This document shows, in pieces, positions 25,354 through 34,524 of a stretch of DNA of 64,000 nt; position 1 is the first letter of the stretch; every line of letters starts with the position of its first letter. The translations under genes and the position numbers were made by a program. The stretch lies in NCBI RefSeq assembly GCF_016904955.1, contig NZ_JADIKE010000019.1, positions 1 through 64,000 of the forward strand. Reading direction: 5' to 3'. Under the pieces are notes generated by a model. It worked only from the letters and a program-made list of their open reading frames with translations. It was not told the origin of the DNA and did not search any database. This stretch comes from Dyella flava. Its GTDB lineage: Bacteria; Pseudomonadota; Gammaproteobacteria; Xanthomonadales; Rhodanobacteraceae.

Positions 25354-26752
25354 CTCGTTTCCGCTGGTGCTCGCCACCGCGCTGTTCGCCTATAACGGTG
25401 TGGCGAGCGCGCAGTCGACTTCATGGGTTGCCAGTTCTTATCACGGTGCCGTGGAAATCGCCGATCACACCGATGAACCGGCGATGGAAGATCGCGTGTA
25501 CGCGCTGCCGGAACTCTTGTCCATCGCCCTGGACATCAATCCCAAGACCCGCGAAGTTGCACAGGAAGCCGTTCAAGCCGACCTGGCCATCAAACTGGCC
25601 AAGACCCAGTACTCGCCGCAACTCGATGCCAAAGCGCTAGGCGGCATCCAGCGTACGCCATTGGCGATCCCGACCTCGGTTTCGCCCAAAGGCTATTTCA
25701 TTTCCTCGACCGAGGAAGTTTTCCCGACCCTTGAAATGAAATGGCTGCTGTTCGACTTCGGCCGTCGCAAGGGACTGGTCGAGGAAGCCAAACATAATGC
25801 CTCCGCCGCGCAATCGGGCTTGCTTGGCGCGCAGGAAAAGCTGGTCTTCGATGTGTCGGAAGCCTATTTCGATGCAACCTCCGCCCAGGGGCAAGTACGC
25901 GCCGCCCAAAAAGCGCTGGATGCCGCCAAGCTGACCGAGCAGGCCGTGGCCGACGAGAAGAAGCACGGCCGCGCCACGGTCGTGGATCTGGCCGAGGCGC
26001 AGCGCCAGACGGCGGCCATGCAACTGGCCCTGACGAAAACCACCGGCGCGGCAGACACGGCATTCGCAACCTTGGTCGCCACGATCGGACTGCCGCCTGA
26101 AACCCAGTTTGAGATCGCCTCCCCTGCGCAAGCGCCGGTCACGGCAACACCTGCACCGTTGCGGGAATTGATCGACGAAGCATTGCGGTCCCGACCGGAT
26201 GTATTGGCCGCGATGGACAAGGTTGCGGCATCCGATGCCAAGCTCGAAACCACACGCGCTGCCTATCGGCCGACGATCAGCCTGGATGCGCAGGTGTTCC
26301 AGAACATCGGCCGGATCAGCAGCGATGGAGGCCCCTATTCCTCCATCGATCGAGCCGGCAATGCGGTGTACGTATCCTTTGACTGGTCGCTCTTCGATGG
26401 CGGTGCGCGCGCAACCAGCGTTTCATTGGCAGTCTCACAAAAGACCGCCGCGGAAGATGCCTTGGCGGAAGCCAAGGACACCGCCTCCCAGCAAGTGGTG
26501 CAGGCCTATAACAACCTGAAGACCAGCCTGGACAACCGTAATCAGGCGCTTGCCTATACGCACGCTTCCGAAGTCGCCTATCAAGCCGCACTCGATTCGT
26601 ATCGACACGGTCTTACCAGCATTACCGACCTGACCAGCAACGAGGCCGTGCTCGCCCAGGCCGAGGCCGGCCAGGAAGACGCGGATGCAAGCGTCGGGAT
26701 TGCACAAGCGGCTTTGGACCTGGCCATCGGGCGCCAGCCTTCCACGCACTAG
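25334..26752 (+). CDS. mdtP: Outer-membrane efflux channel (TolC family), MdtP-like
   Basis: This 472-residue protein has a signal peptide (to about residue 26, ending NGVASAQS) and the TolC family's duplicated helical structure. It shows the pattern LSIALDINPKTREVAQEAVQ, the repeat EAYFDATSAQGQVRAAQKAL, and, in the second half, the matching VQAYNNLKTSLDNRNQALAY followed by YQAALDSYRHGLTSITDLTS. It closes the tripartite pump with the MdtN-like adaptor and MdtO-like inner-membrane protein. No lipobox is seen, unlike many NodT-type members. Confidence 0.88.
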   Translation: MRRVRSDSFPLVLATALFAYNGVASAQSTSWVASSYHGAVEIADHTDEPAMEDRVYALPELLSIALDINPKTREVAQEAVQADLAIKLAKTQYSPQLDAKALGGIQRTPLAIPTSVSPKGYFISSTEEVFPTLEMKWLLFDFGRRKGLVEEAKHNASAAQSGLLGAQEKLVFDVSEAYFDATSAQGQVRAAQKALDAAKLTEQAVADEKKHGRATVVDLAEAQRQTAAMQLALTKTTGAADTAFATLVATIGLPPETQFEIASPAQAPVTATPAPLRELIDEALRSRPDVLAAMDKVAASDAKLETTRAAYRPTISLDAQVFQNIGRISSDGGPYSSIDRAGNAVYVSFDWSLFDGGARATSVSLAVSQKTAAEDALAEAKDTASQQVVQAYNNLKTSLDNRNQALAYTHASEVAYQAALDSYRHGLTSITDLTSNEAVLAQAEAGQEDADASVGIAQAALDLAIGRQPSTH

Positions 26753-26804
26753 CCCCCTACCGATCGTTCAACGAGGTTTCCAACCTCACCATGCGGAGCA
26801 AGTC

Positions 26805-28514
26805 ATGAGCAAGAAAGTTGCAGAAATTCTCGTTGAAGTGCTTGAACAAGCCGGCGTGAAGCGCTGCTACGGCATCGTCGGCGACACGCTCAATCTATTC
26901 GCCGAACACTTGGAACGCAGCTCGATCGACTGGGTGCATATGCGGCATGAGGAAGCCGGCGCGTTTGCCGCAAGCGCCGAAGCCCAACTCACCAACAACC
27001 TGACCGCCTGTGCGGGCAGCTGCGGGCCGGGTAGCTTGCACTTCATCAACGGACTCTATGAGGCCAACCGCAATCGTGTGCCCGTCGTGCTTATTGCCAG
27101 TCAAATCATGATGAACGATATGGGATTCGAGTCCATCCAGGAAGTCGACTTCAAAGCGGTCTACAAGGATTGCTCCGTGTTTTGCGACATGATCCTGACC
27201 CCCGAACAGGCAAGGAAGAAAGCCGTAATGGCCTGCCAGGCTGCGCTGACCAAACAAGGCGTCGCCGTACTGATCGTTCCCGTGGATATCTCGCATGCCG
27301 AAGTGCATGAAGATTTTCCCTACCGCGTTCACCACAGCAAACCGATGGTCATCCCCAACGACGATGAACTGGCTGAGATCGCCAAGATCCTCAACACCGG
27401 CAAAAAAATCACCATCTACGCGGGCGCCGGCTGCGAGGATGCCCTGGACGACATCAAGGCGGTCGCGGAAATACTCAAGGCGCCGGTCGCCCATACCTCG
27501 CGCGCGAAGAGCTATCTCGAACACGACAACCCCTTCAACGTCGGCATGACCGGCATTCTCGGCAGCGAGGCGGGCTACAAAGCCATCCTCGATTGTGACA
27601 CCTTGCTATTGCTCGGCGCCGACTTCGCGTGGCGTCAGTTCTATCCGGACAAGGCCAAGATCGTCCAGATCGACATCAATTCCACCCATCTTGGCCGACG
27701 CCATCACATCACATTCGGTGCCGTGGGCGATATCAAGCCAAGCTTGCGTGCACTGATGCCGCGCCTGGAACAACATGACGATGCATCGTTTCAACAGGAG
27801 TATGTCGAACGATTCGCCAAGGCCATGGCGGCATGGAAAAGCCACCTGGTTCCAGGACACAACGACACCATTCCCGGTTCCTACCTGACCTCGGTGATCG
27901 ATCGCCACGCCGATCAGGCCGCACTGATCTGCGGCGACGACGGCACCCCCATCGTGTGGGCGGTGCGCCATACCACCGCCAATGGCAAGCGCAGGATTTT
28001 CGGAAGTTTCCTGCATGGGACCATGGCCACGGCACTTCCCAATGCCATCGGCCTGAAGAAGGCCGCGCCGGATCGCCAGGTGATCGCGATGTGTGGTGAC
28101 GGTGGCCTTGCCATGCTGTTCGGCGAATTGCTTACCGTCATCCAGGAAAACGTGCCGATCAAGATCGTGGTCTTCGACAACAGCAAACTGGGATTCGTCG
28201 AAATCGAACAAAATTCCGAAGGCATGCTCGACACCTTTACGCGCCTGAAAAATCCCGACTTCGGTAAAGTGGCCGAAGCCATCGGCCTGTGGGGCAAGAC
28301 CGTACGCAAGGCCTCGGACATCGATGCGGCCGTCCAGGAATGGCTGGCTCAGCCGGGACCGGCGTTGCTCAATGTGCTGGTGAACCCGCTGGAATTGGTC
28401 AAGCCACCCTTCATGGAACTCAAGCCTGTTCTAGGCATGGCGCTCTATACAACCCGGGCCATCCTGCATGGCCGCGGTGCGGATGTGCTGGAGCTCGTCC
28501 GCGAAAATTTCTGA
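26805..28514 (+). CDS. PoxB-like ThDP-dependent enzyme, copy 2
   Basis: A 569-residue paralogue of the enzyme at 12368. It has the ThDP glutamate region WVHMRHEEAGAFAASAEAQL, the ThDP/Mg motif starting MCGDGGLAMLFGEL and ending FDNSKLGFVEIE, and a C-terminal helix MALYTTRAILHGRGADVLEL like the PoxB membrane-binding peptide. It probably oxidises or decarboxylates pyruvate or another 2-keto acid and passes electrons to quinone. The start at 26805 follows GGAGCAAG; an upstream ATG would run into the mdtP coding end. The two copies differ widely in sequence, so different substrates or conditions are possible. It lies 52 bases after mdtP and may share its transcript. Confidence 0.83.
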   Translation: MSKKVAEILVEVLEQAGVKRCYGIVGDTLNLFAEHLERSSIDWVHMRHEEAGAFAASAEAQLTNNLTACAGSCGPGSLHFINGLYEANRNRVPVVLIASQIMMNDMGFESIQEVDFKAVYKDCSVFCDMILTPEQARKKAVMACQAALTKQGVAVLIVPVDISHAEVHEDFPYRVHHSKPMVIPNDDELAEIAKILNTGKKITIYAGAGCEDALDDIKAVAEILKAPVAHTSRAKSYLEHDNPFNVGMTGILGSEAGYKAILDCDTLLLLGADFAWRQFYPDKAKIVQIDINSTHLGRRHHITFGAVGDIKPSLRALMPRLEQHDDASFQQEYVERFAKAMAAWKSHLVPGHNDTIPGSYLTSVIDRHADQAALICGDDGTPIVWAVRHTTANGKRRIFGSFLHGTMATALPNAIGLKKAAPDRQVIAMCGDGGLAMLFGELLTVIQENVPIKIVVFDNSKLGFVEIEQNSEGMLDTFTRLKNPDFGKVAEAIGLWGKTVRKASDIDAAVQEWLAQPGPALLNVLVNPLELVKPPFMELKPVLGMALYTTRAILHGRGADVLELVRENF

Positions 28515-28529
28515 GGCATTGCGCAAACA

Positions 28530-28562
28530 GAAGGAGGGGCAAGCAGCATGCGCCCCTCCTTC
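28530..28562 (+). terminator. Terminator after the second PoxB-like gene
   Basis: A perfect 11-bp stem, GAAGGAGGGGC with GCCCCTCCTTC, encloses an 11-base loop and starts 15 bases after the stop codon. The following CCATTG is not T-rich, but the position and stem strength support termination. Confidence 0.72.
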
Positions 28563-28669
28563 CCATTGCTCTGAACAAGACCCTTTCATTACCGCCATTA
28601 GGCCTATTTTCACCACCATCCGGACTACGCTAGATTCCGGCCGTTCATTCCATTACCCATGGAGCGGCC

Positions 28670-29851
28670 ATGCAGCGAAGAGCGTTTCTCAAGGGAGTGG
28701 GTGCAGTTACGGTGCTGGTGATCGGCGGTGGTGTCTGGCGAGCCTATGATCGCGGCGTCTTCAGCGCAGGCCAGGGGCCTGCCTTCGAACCCTGGAAAGA
28801 CTGGCTGCAAACCGAAGACTCCCCGCTTGCGCTGGTGCGCGCGGCCATACTTGCCGCCAGTCCGCACAATACGCAGCCATGGTTGTTCAAAGTCACGGAT
28901 TCAGCCATCGATTTATATCTCGATCCCAAGCGATATCCCGGCGCGCTCGATCCTTACCTGCGCGAAGAACATATCGGCATGGGTTGCGCGCTGGAGAACC
29001 TGCTGCTTGCCGCTCCCGCAAACGGGTACATCGCATCGGTCATGCTGCCTTCCGCAACACTCACCGCTGCTGCGGACTACCCTGATCCGGAACTTGTCGC
29101 CCGCGTGGTGTTGACGTCGGGCTCCAAAGAGCAAAGCGAGCTCTACCAGGCGATTCCGTACCGCCACACCAATCGCAACCCTTGCAGCGAGAAAATGCCC
29201 CCGGCAGATTTCGTCGACGCACTTGGCAAGCTGGCCAGCGATGAACCCGATGTCAAAATGTTTCTCTTCACCAAGGATGAAGACCGCCACCGCATCGCCG
29301 ATCTGATCGCCAGCTGCGATGACACCTTATATGCCGACCCGGCGGTGGAACAGGGCAGCGATTCATTCGTGCGCAAAGTATGGAGCGAGGTCCAGACGCA
29401 TCGCGACGGCTTGATCGACGATCAATTCGGCAACCCTCCCCTCACGACGGCCGCCAGGAAATTTCTGTGGCCCGAAGCACGCAACTTCGCTTACCAGCAC
29501 AATCTGCTGCCGACGATGCACTATCGCGACCGGCTTCGCACGGCACCCTTATTTGGAATGATCGCGGTACGCGACCGCTACCGCCGCGAGCAATGCCTCA
29601 AGGCAGGCCGTCTCTGGCAGCGCGCACACCTGCTCGCCACCGCCCGAGGTTTAGGCGGACGGCCAGCCAATGAAGCCGTTGAAACGATCGACCACGAACG
29701 CTGGCACCAACAGCCACCGCAGATAGAGGCGGCGCTTGCCACACTGACCGGTGACGCAAGCTGGCAGCCAACCTTCATGTTCATGCTGGGCTATCCGGTC
29801 AGCAACGTTTTGCCCAGTCCAAGGCGGCCGGTGACCGATGTGCTTATTTAA
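28670..29851 (+). CDS. Acg-family nitroreductase-fold protein with Tat-like signal
   Basis: A 393-residue protein starting MQRRAFLKGVGAVTVLVIGG, with twin arginines and a hydrophobic stretch like a Tat signal or membrane anchor. The body matches the Acg-type FMN-binding nitroreductase fold: ILAASPHNTQPWLF near residue 62, the PYRHTNRNPCSEK pattern, and a C-terminal LGGRPANEAVETIDH with a closing YPVSN. Related proteins (mycobacterial Acg) bind FMN but may store rather than use it. The start codon is close to a weak GGAGCGGCC ribosome site. It stands alone after the terminator at 28530. Confidence 0.75.
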   Translation: MQRRAFLKGVGAVTVLVIGGGVWRAYDRGVFSAGQGPAFEPWKDWLQTEDSPLALVRAAILAASPHNTQPWLFKVTDSAIDLYLDPKRYPGALDPYLREEHIGMGCALENLLLAAPANGYIASVMLPSATLTAAADYPDPELVARVVLTSGSKEQSELYQAIPYRHTNRNPCSEKMPPADFVDALGKLASDEPDVKMFLFTKDEDRHRIADLIASCDDTLYADPAVEQGSDSFVRKVWSEVQTHRDGLIDDQFGNPPLTTAARKFLWPEARNFAYQHNLLPTMHYRDRLRTAPLFGMIAVRDRYRREQCLKAGRLWQRAHLLATARGLGGRPANEAVETIDHERWHQQPPQIEAALATLTGDASWQPTFMFMLGYPVSNVLPSPRRPVTDVLI

Positions 29852-30016
29852 GGATGCGTGATCCATTCCACGTACCCGTTACTATCCTTTATACGCAACG
29901 AGGCGTGCACAGGACCGGCTGCCATCAACCGTTGCAGAACCGGATCACCTGAGATATCACCTCAAGAACACTGCGAAGCAGCACCCACCACCTGCCCTGA
30001 ACCGATGGAACGCACG

Positions 30017-31048
30017 ATGCCGAATGACTCCCGCCGAACTTTCATACTGACATTGGCCAAATGTTTGCCGGCCACTTTACTGCTTCCTGGTGATGTGTTG
30101 TCGCAAGTCATCGCCACAGCTACGGATAAATCCCTGCAAAAGAGCCAGGCCGCCCTCGCCCTCTGCAAGGATGGGCAGTGCGACGCAACGTCGGCCATTC
30201 AAGCTGTCATTGATGCGAGCACCGAAGCTGGCGGCGTCGCGGTCATTCCAGCTGGCAAGTATTCCGTAAACGCGGATAAAGGCGTCTACTTGCGCACCAA
30301 TACACGGCTCGCGCTTGACCAGGGTGCGCAACTTATCGCGCAGCCGTCAAGCAATGGTCGATATGGAATCATCCGAATCTACGATGCCAAAAACGTCAGC
30401 CTAAGCGGGGGTACCATCATTGGTGAGCGCGATGCACACCTCGGCCAGGGTGGGGAATGGGGCATGGGTATCGATATCGAGAGCTGCTCCGATGTATCCA
30501 TCAGCAATGTCGTCGTGAAAGATTGCTGGGGTGATGGGGTATATATCGGTCTGAGCCACAGCAGCTCGCCCCCCTGCAGAAACATCAATCTTCAAAACGT
30601 AATGGCCATCGGCAATCGCCGGCAAGGCATGAGCATTGTCGCCTGTATCGGCGCAAACGTGATCGATTCCAAATTCCTTTCCACGGCTGGTACACCGCCG
30701 TCGTGCGGAATCGACCTGGAGCCGAATGGCGATAATCCCGTGTCCAACATTGTGATTCGCAATTGCAACATTGAAGGCAACGCGGGATCGGGCATCCAGA
30801 CATGGAATCATGCCTCGGATATCAAGATTATCCAATGTACGATCATCAATAATCGCACCCACGGAATACTGCTCGGCGGGATCGCCAGCAACGTGCTAAT
30901 CAACGACAACAAAATCTTGGACAACGCAAAATACGACATCTATGTCGGGAAAGATGCGAGTCAATACGCCATGAAAGGAAACATCCTGTCACCACCGCGC
31001 CGAACTTTACTTTTTTCATCGCACGAACCCATTTACATTCAACAATGA
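30017..31048 (+). CDS. Tat-exported right-handed beta-helix protein, possible polysaccharide lyase or hydrolase
   Basis: A protein of about 343 residues. The N-terminus has a twin-arginine motif (DSRRTFILTLAKCLPATLLL), so export in folded form is likely. The start of the mature part (QSQAALALCKDGQCDATSAI-like, then GGVAVIPAGKYSV) matches the pectate-lyase superfamily entry strand. Repeats of the helical coil follow: NVSLSGGTIIGERD, DVSISNVVVKDCWGDGVYIG, SNIVIRNCNIEGNAGSGIQT, DIKIIQCTIINNRTHGILLG. The ATG at 30017 puts the Tat motif at the usual place; ATG 30005 is an alternative. It directly precedes the exopolysaccharide operon, so it may trim or cut that polymer. Confidence 0.7.
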   Translation: MPNDSRRTFILTLAKCLPATLLLPGDVLSQVIATATDKSLQKSQAALALCKDGQCDATSAIQAVIDASTEAGGVAVIPAGKYSVNADKGVYLRTNTRLALDQGAQLIAQPSSNGRYGIIRIYDAKNVSLSGGTIIGERDAHLGQGGEWGMGIDIESCSDVSISNVVVKDCWGDGVYIGLSHSSSPPCRNINLQNVMAIGNRRQGMSIVACIGANVIDSKFLSTAGTPPSCGIDLEPNGDNPVSNIVIRNCNIEGNAGSGIQTWNHASDIKIIQCTIINNRTHGILLGGIASNVLINDNKILDNAKYDIYVGKDASQYAMKGNILSPPRRTLLFSSHEPIYIQQ

Positions 31049-31171
31049 CAGCCTCGTCCTTATGTTAAGGGTTGTGATGTTAAGGGACGTGAGCTCCTCC
31101 TATTGCATCAACACTCGAACGCACAAACAAGTGGGTACATTCACAACACGCATAGGCTCAGCCAGCACGAG

Positions 31172-32161
31172 TCATTCTGTAAAGAAAACTTCTTCAGTTT
31201 CATTATTCTCAAGAAACTCGTAGCTAATAGTCTTTTCGAATCCCGCAGCTAGCGTGGTTGGCGGCAGAAACCCACTCGCCTCGACCGAAGACGAAAATTG
31301 CGTCGTAGCGCAAAATTTCTTAACTCGAATGGTACTGATAGGAAACTTTTTGCCGACTAACCGGGCCAAAGCATCGCTCAAGCCGCCAATTGCCAAACCG
31401 ATGACGTAAGGCAGCCGCGGCCCCACGCCGCCGCTTCGATTTAACTTCAACCTTGCCAACGCCACAAGATCATTCATATTGAAATCGGGCTTATCTACAT
31501 AGTTGTAAACATATGCACCAGACTCAAATTCAAGAGCGTATTCAATGAACGCGACAACATTTTCAACGTAAGCCATCGACTTGACGTTCCTACCGTCTCC
31601 GACCATGACAAACCGCCCTGACGCGATTTGCCGCAAAAGGTTATAAACATTTCCGCGATTACCTTCGCCAAAAATCACAGTGGGGCGAATTATGGTAAGT
31701 GTTTTTTGCCCCTCATCCTTCCCCTCGTACCACGAACGATACACTTCTTCAGCGCGCGCCTTAGTTTTTCCGTACTCATTAAAAGGTTTTATCGCACCTT
31801 CTTCACCCGTGCGAGGCGGAGCAAATCCGTAGCAAGCCACAGTACTCGTAAAAACGATCTTTTTGACGTTTTTTTCGGCGGAAACTTGGCAAATATTCAC
31901 AGCTCCGCCGACATTCACATCCTCATAGAGACTGAGAGGACGCACGTCATCGCGATGTTCCGCGGCCAAATTAATTATGATCCCCCCTTTCGGAATGGCC
32001 GAACGTAGTGTCTCTAAGTCGCGCACGTCGACGTTGACGCAGCGATCAGGGAACGCCGTACTAGGGTTTTTATCCAGAATCACAAAGTCCCTGCCCGTTT
32101 GCGCAAATCGCCTGCACAAGCGAGTACCCACAAATCCAGATCCACCGATTACCACGATCAT
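31172..32161 (-). CDS. gnu: Gnu-type GlcNAc-PP-undecaprenol 4-epimerase
   Basis: A 329-residue SDR epimerase with GGSGFVG at the NAD site, the serine-region FTSTVACYG and catalytic YGKTK. Motifs that I recall as typical of E. coli O157 Gnu (Z3206) are LAAEHRDDV, LTIIRPTVIFGEGNRGNVYN, MAYVENVVAFIEY, YNYVDKPDFNMNDLV and KFCATTQF. Gnu converts GlcNAc-PP-undecaprenol to the GalNAc form on the cytoplasmic face of the membrane. This fits the WecA-type transferase at 50089, which makes the substrate. It is the last gene of the minus-strand operon. The local DNA is AT-rich compared with the rest of the window, suggesting transfer. Confidence 0.8.
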   Translation of the reverse strand: MIVVIGGSGFVGTRLCRRFAQTGRDFVILDKNPSTAFPDRCVNVDVRDLETLRSAIPKGGIIINLAAEHRDDVRPLSLYEDVNVGGAVNICQVSAEKNVKKIVFTSTVACYGFAPPRTGEEGAIKPFNEYGKTKARAEEVYRSWYEGKDEGQKTLTIIRPTVIFGEGNRGNVYNLLRQIASGRFVMVGDGRNVKSMAYVENVVAFIEYALEFESGAYVYNYVDKPDFNMNDLVALARLKLNRSGGVGPRLPYVIGLAIGGLSDALARLVGKKFPISTIRVKKFCATTQFSSSVEASGFLPPTTLAAGFEKTISYEFLENNETEEVFFTE

Positions 32162-32170
32162 AATTCCCCC

Positions 32171-33295
32171 TTAAACACCCATAATTCGACACATGTCGTG
32201 GTTAACCAAATTGACGTCGAATCTCTTCTCGGCCAAGCGGCGGCTGGCCTGCCCCATACTGGTGGCAAGGTCAAAATCCGATCCTAGTTTGATCATTGCC
32301 GATGCCAATGATCGCGTGTCGCGAACGTTGACCAAAAGCCCGTTCACACCTTCAGACACCGTTTCACGACAACCTGGCGTGTCCGTTGTGATCACTGCTA
32401 GACCTGTTGCCATCGCCTCCAGCGTGCTTCTTGGAACCCCTTCACGGTAATAAGAAGGAAGAACGAAAATGTGCGCCTGGTATAACCACGGCCTTACATC
32501 GGTGACGCCGCGGATGTGCCTTACCGTACCATCCTGCAAGTACGACTGGATTGAATCAAACGTCAACGCGCTTGGATTGCTATCGAAGTCGCCGACCAAT
32601 AGAAAATTGGCTTGCGGCAGTTCACTCTTAACCAGGCGCGCCGCTTCCAGATAGTTTTTCACCCCCTTTTCCATCAACAAGCGACCTACAAGAATGAAAT
32701 TCAGTTCAGCCCTGTCGCGCCGCCTGTAGCCAAACTCATCGAGATCCACTCCCGACCCTGCAACCACGTGGGCCTGATTACGGCTGCATATGAGCTTTGA
32801 GCACAACTCATCAAGATCATCTCGATTTTGAAAAATCACTCCCCTGTTAAGCCTTAGCGCCATTGAAAACAACGCAGACATAGTCGTTCGAACAAAAACC
32901 TTTCGCCAATTCCTAACTTTTCCGTCATCCGTAAAGGCGTAGCCAAGACCACTTACCAGCGCATAACGTCGTGACACGCCAGCCAGTTTTGCCGCAAACG
33001 TTCCGTATATGACCGCTTTGGCTGTGTTCGTGAGTATTACCGTCGGTTGCAGCTGCTTGAGAAGCGCTACAAGGCTCCACGTATTTTTTAAATCGACTAT
33101 TGGATTGAACCCCGTCGCATCTAGGTCGCACCGACGCCCATCAATGCGGCATTTACGCAGAGTATCGAGATGCTCCGCACTCATATTGGGGGCTATAGCC
33201 ACGACTTCGTGCCCCAGCTTCGTCAGTTCGCGCATAAGCGGAAGCCGGAGGCCAACCAGATAATTTGCATTGGAATGCAAAACAACGATCCGCAT
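32171..33295 (-). CDS. Glycosyltransferase family 4 (WcaL/EpsD type)
   Basis: This 374-residue GT-B retaining transferase should add a sugar to the growing lipid-linked oligosaccharide at the cytoplasmic membrane. The N-terminal domain starts MRIVVLHSNANYLVGLRLPL. The C-terminal domain has NFILVGRLLMEKGVKNYLEA and the nucleotide-sugar site EGVPRSTLEAMATGLAVITT followed by GCRETV. Its stop lies 9 bases before the gnu start. The sequence is AT-rich like gnu, so the two appear to have arrived together. The donor and acceptor cannot be read from sequence. Confidence 0.85.
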   Translation of the reverse strand: MRIVVLHSNANYLVGLRLPLMRELTKLGHEVVAIAPNMSAEHLDTLRKCRIDGRRCDLDATGFNPIVDLKNTWSLVALLKQLQPTVILTNTAKAVIYGTFAAKLAGVSRRYALVSGLGYAFTDDGKVRNWRKVFVRTTMSALFSMALRLNRGVIFQNRDDLDELCSKLICSRNQAHVVAGSGVDLDEFGYRRRDRAELNFILVGRLLMEKGVKNYLEAARLVKSELPQANFLLVGDFDSNPSALTFDSIQSYLQDGTVRHIRGVTDVRPWLYQAHIFVLPSYYREGVPRSTLEAMATGLAVITTDTPGCRETVSEGVNGLLVNVRDTRSLASAMIKLGSDFDLATSMGQASRRLAEKRFDVNLVNHDMCRIMGV

Positions 33296-33453
33296 AAATA
33301 TGCCCCTAACCTAGTACTTTTATTCCAATTCACTGCGGCTTTTTCGCTATTGGCGTCGCGTCACGCCCGGCAAAACAACGCCGACGCACGCCTGCCGTTA
33401 TGCAGTTAACCTTCGTCAGTTGCGAACAACGCAATGGCCACGCGTTCTACAGC

Positions 33454-34524
33454 TCAATCCATCCGGCGATCGGCAAGCCGCAGGACCAAGCTCGAAAGAC
33501 GAGGTCCTTGTACTTGCAGGCAGTACTCCGCTTCGACGCGTTTGCGTCCGGCCTCTCCACATTGCCGGCGCAATTGAGCATCATCGATCAACTGCTGTAG
33601 GCGTACGGCCCATTCTGCGGGCGTACTAGCCAAATATCCGTTCTGGCCATGCTGGACAATGTTGCAGTTCTCACCTACCGGAGAAGCCAACACGGGCACA
33701 CCGCAAGCCATGTACTGAATCAGCTTGTAGCCACACTTGCCCCGCTCCCATGCCTCGTCATGCAACGGCATGATGCCGATGTCCAGTGACTGCAACAGCG
33801 CAACCTCAGTCTCTTCGTTCCAGGGCAGTGCAGTGAAAGGGGTACCGGACAACTGATCCTGGCGAGCTCCGATCGCGACACACCGCATGGGGCGATCTCG
33901 GCACAGCGCTGCCAGCGGCTCACTTACGAGACGCAAGTAGTGCGCGGTAGAAGGAGATCCGATCCATCCAATGACCAGCTCATTGCTTGGTGTGCGAGGC
34001 ACGATTGAATAGCGTTCAAAATCGACGACTGTGGGAACCCATTCGACGTTCCGACTACCGGCTTGTTGCGCACGTTCCATCAGGTAGCGGCTACCAGCCG
34101 TAACCAGGTCCGCGCGTCGCATCAACCTGTCCAGCTTCCCACCAAGCAGACGTCTGACCACTCCGCTGGCATGCTGGTCGTAGGTATGAAAGATCGCATC
34201 GTCATAGTCGACCGCAAGCCTCACTTTGGCGGGAAGAACACCCAACTCAAGCATAGCGGGCAACCACGGAAGGGCTTCCTTTTCCATATACACGGCATCA
34301 AAGGAGCGCGCAGAAAACAGCTTTCCGATTCGCGCCAAATATCCGCGAAAGATGGAACGCAGGTCGCGCTTCTTTACGTAAAGCGCACGGAGATAGGCAT
34401 CATCAAGCAAAGAGTGGACATGCGCCTCTATACCCATCCGCTCAAAGTACGGAAGATATTGATAGCTGCGCAGCCGGCTGCTGGCGCCAAGGCGACCGTA
34501 CTTCGACAATACGAGGAGTCTCAC
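33454..34524 (-). CDS. Glycosyltransferase family 4
   Basis: A 356-residue GT4-like transferase. The N-terminal half (MRLLVLSKYGRLGASSRLRS) is typical of this group; the C-terminal half has ELVIGWIGSPSTAHYLRLVS, then DIGIMPLHDEAWERGKCGYK and ACGVPVLASPVGENCNIV, with the acidic residue near EAWERGKCGYKLIQYMA. The ATG overlaps the stop of the upstream GT2 gene by four bases (34521-34524), so they are coupled. Some 158 bases without a gene separate its stop from the next gene at 33295, a possible boundary of a transferred block. Confidence 0.84.
   Translation of the reverse strand: MRLLVLSKYGRLGASSRLRSYQYLPYFERMGIEAHVHSLLDDAYLRALYVKKRDLRSIFRGYLARIGKLFSARSFDAVYMEKEALPWLPAMLELGVLPAKVRLAVDYDDAIFHTYDQHASGVVRRLLGGKLDRLMRRADLVTAGSRYLMERAQQAGSRNVEWVPTVVDFERYSIVPRTPSNELVIGWIGSPSTAHYLRLVSEPLAALCRDRPMRCVAIGARQDQLSGTPFTALPWNEETEVALLQSLDIGIMPLHDEAWERGKCGYKLIQYMACGVPVLASPVGENCNIVQHGQNGYLASTPAEWAVRLQQLIDDAQLRRQCGEAGRKRVEAEYCLQVQGPRLSSLVLRLADRRMD

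Noticed and set aside
32171..33295. Idea that the AT-rich block is a prophage or insertion element
   Set aside because: No integrase, transposase, terminal repeats or attachment-site duplications were found; transferred sugar genes explain the composition better.
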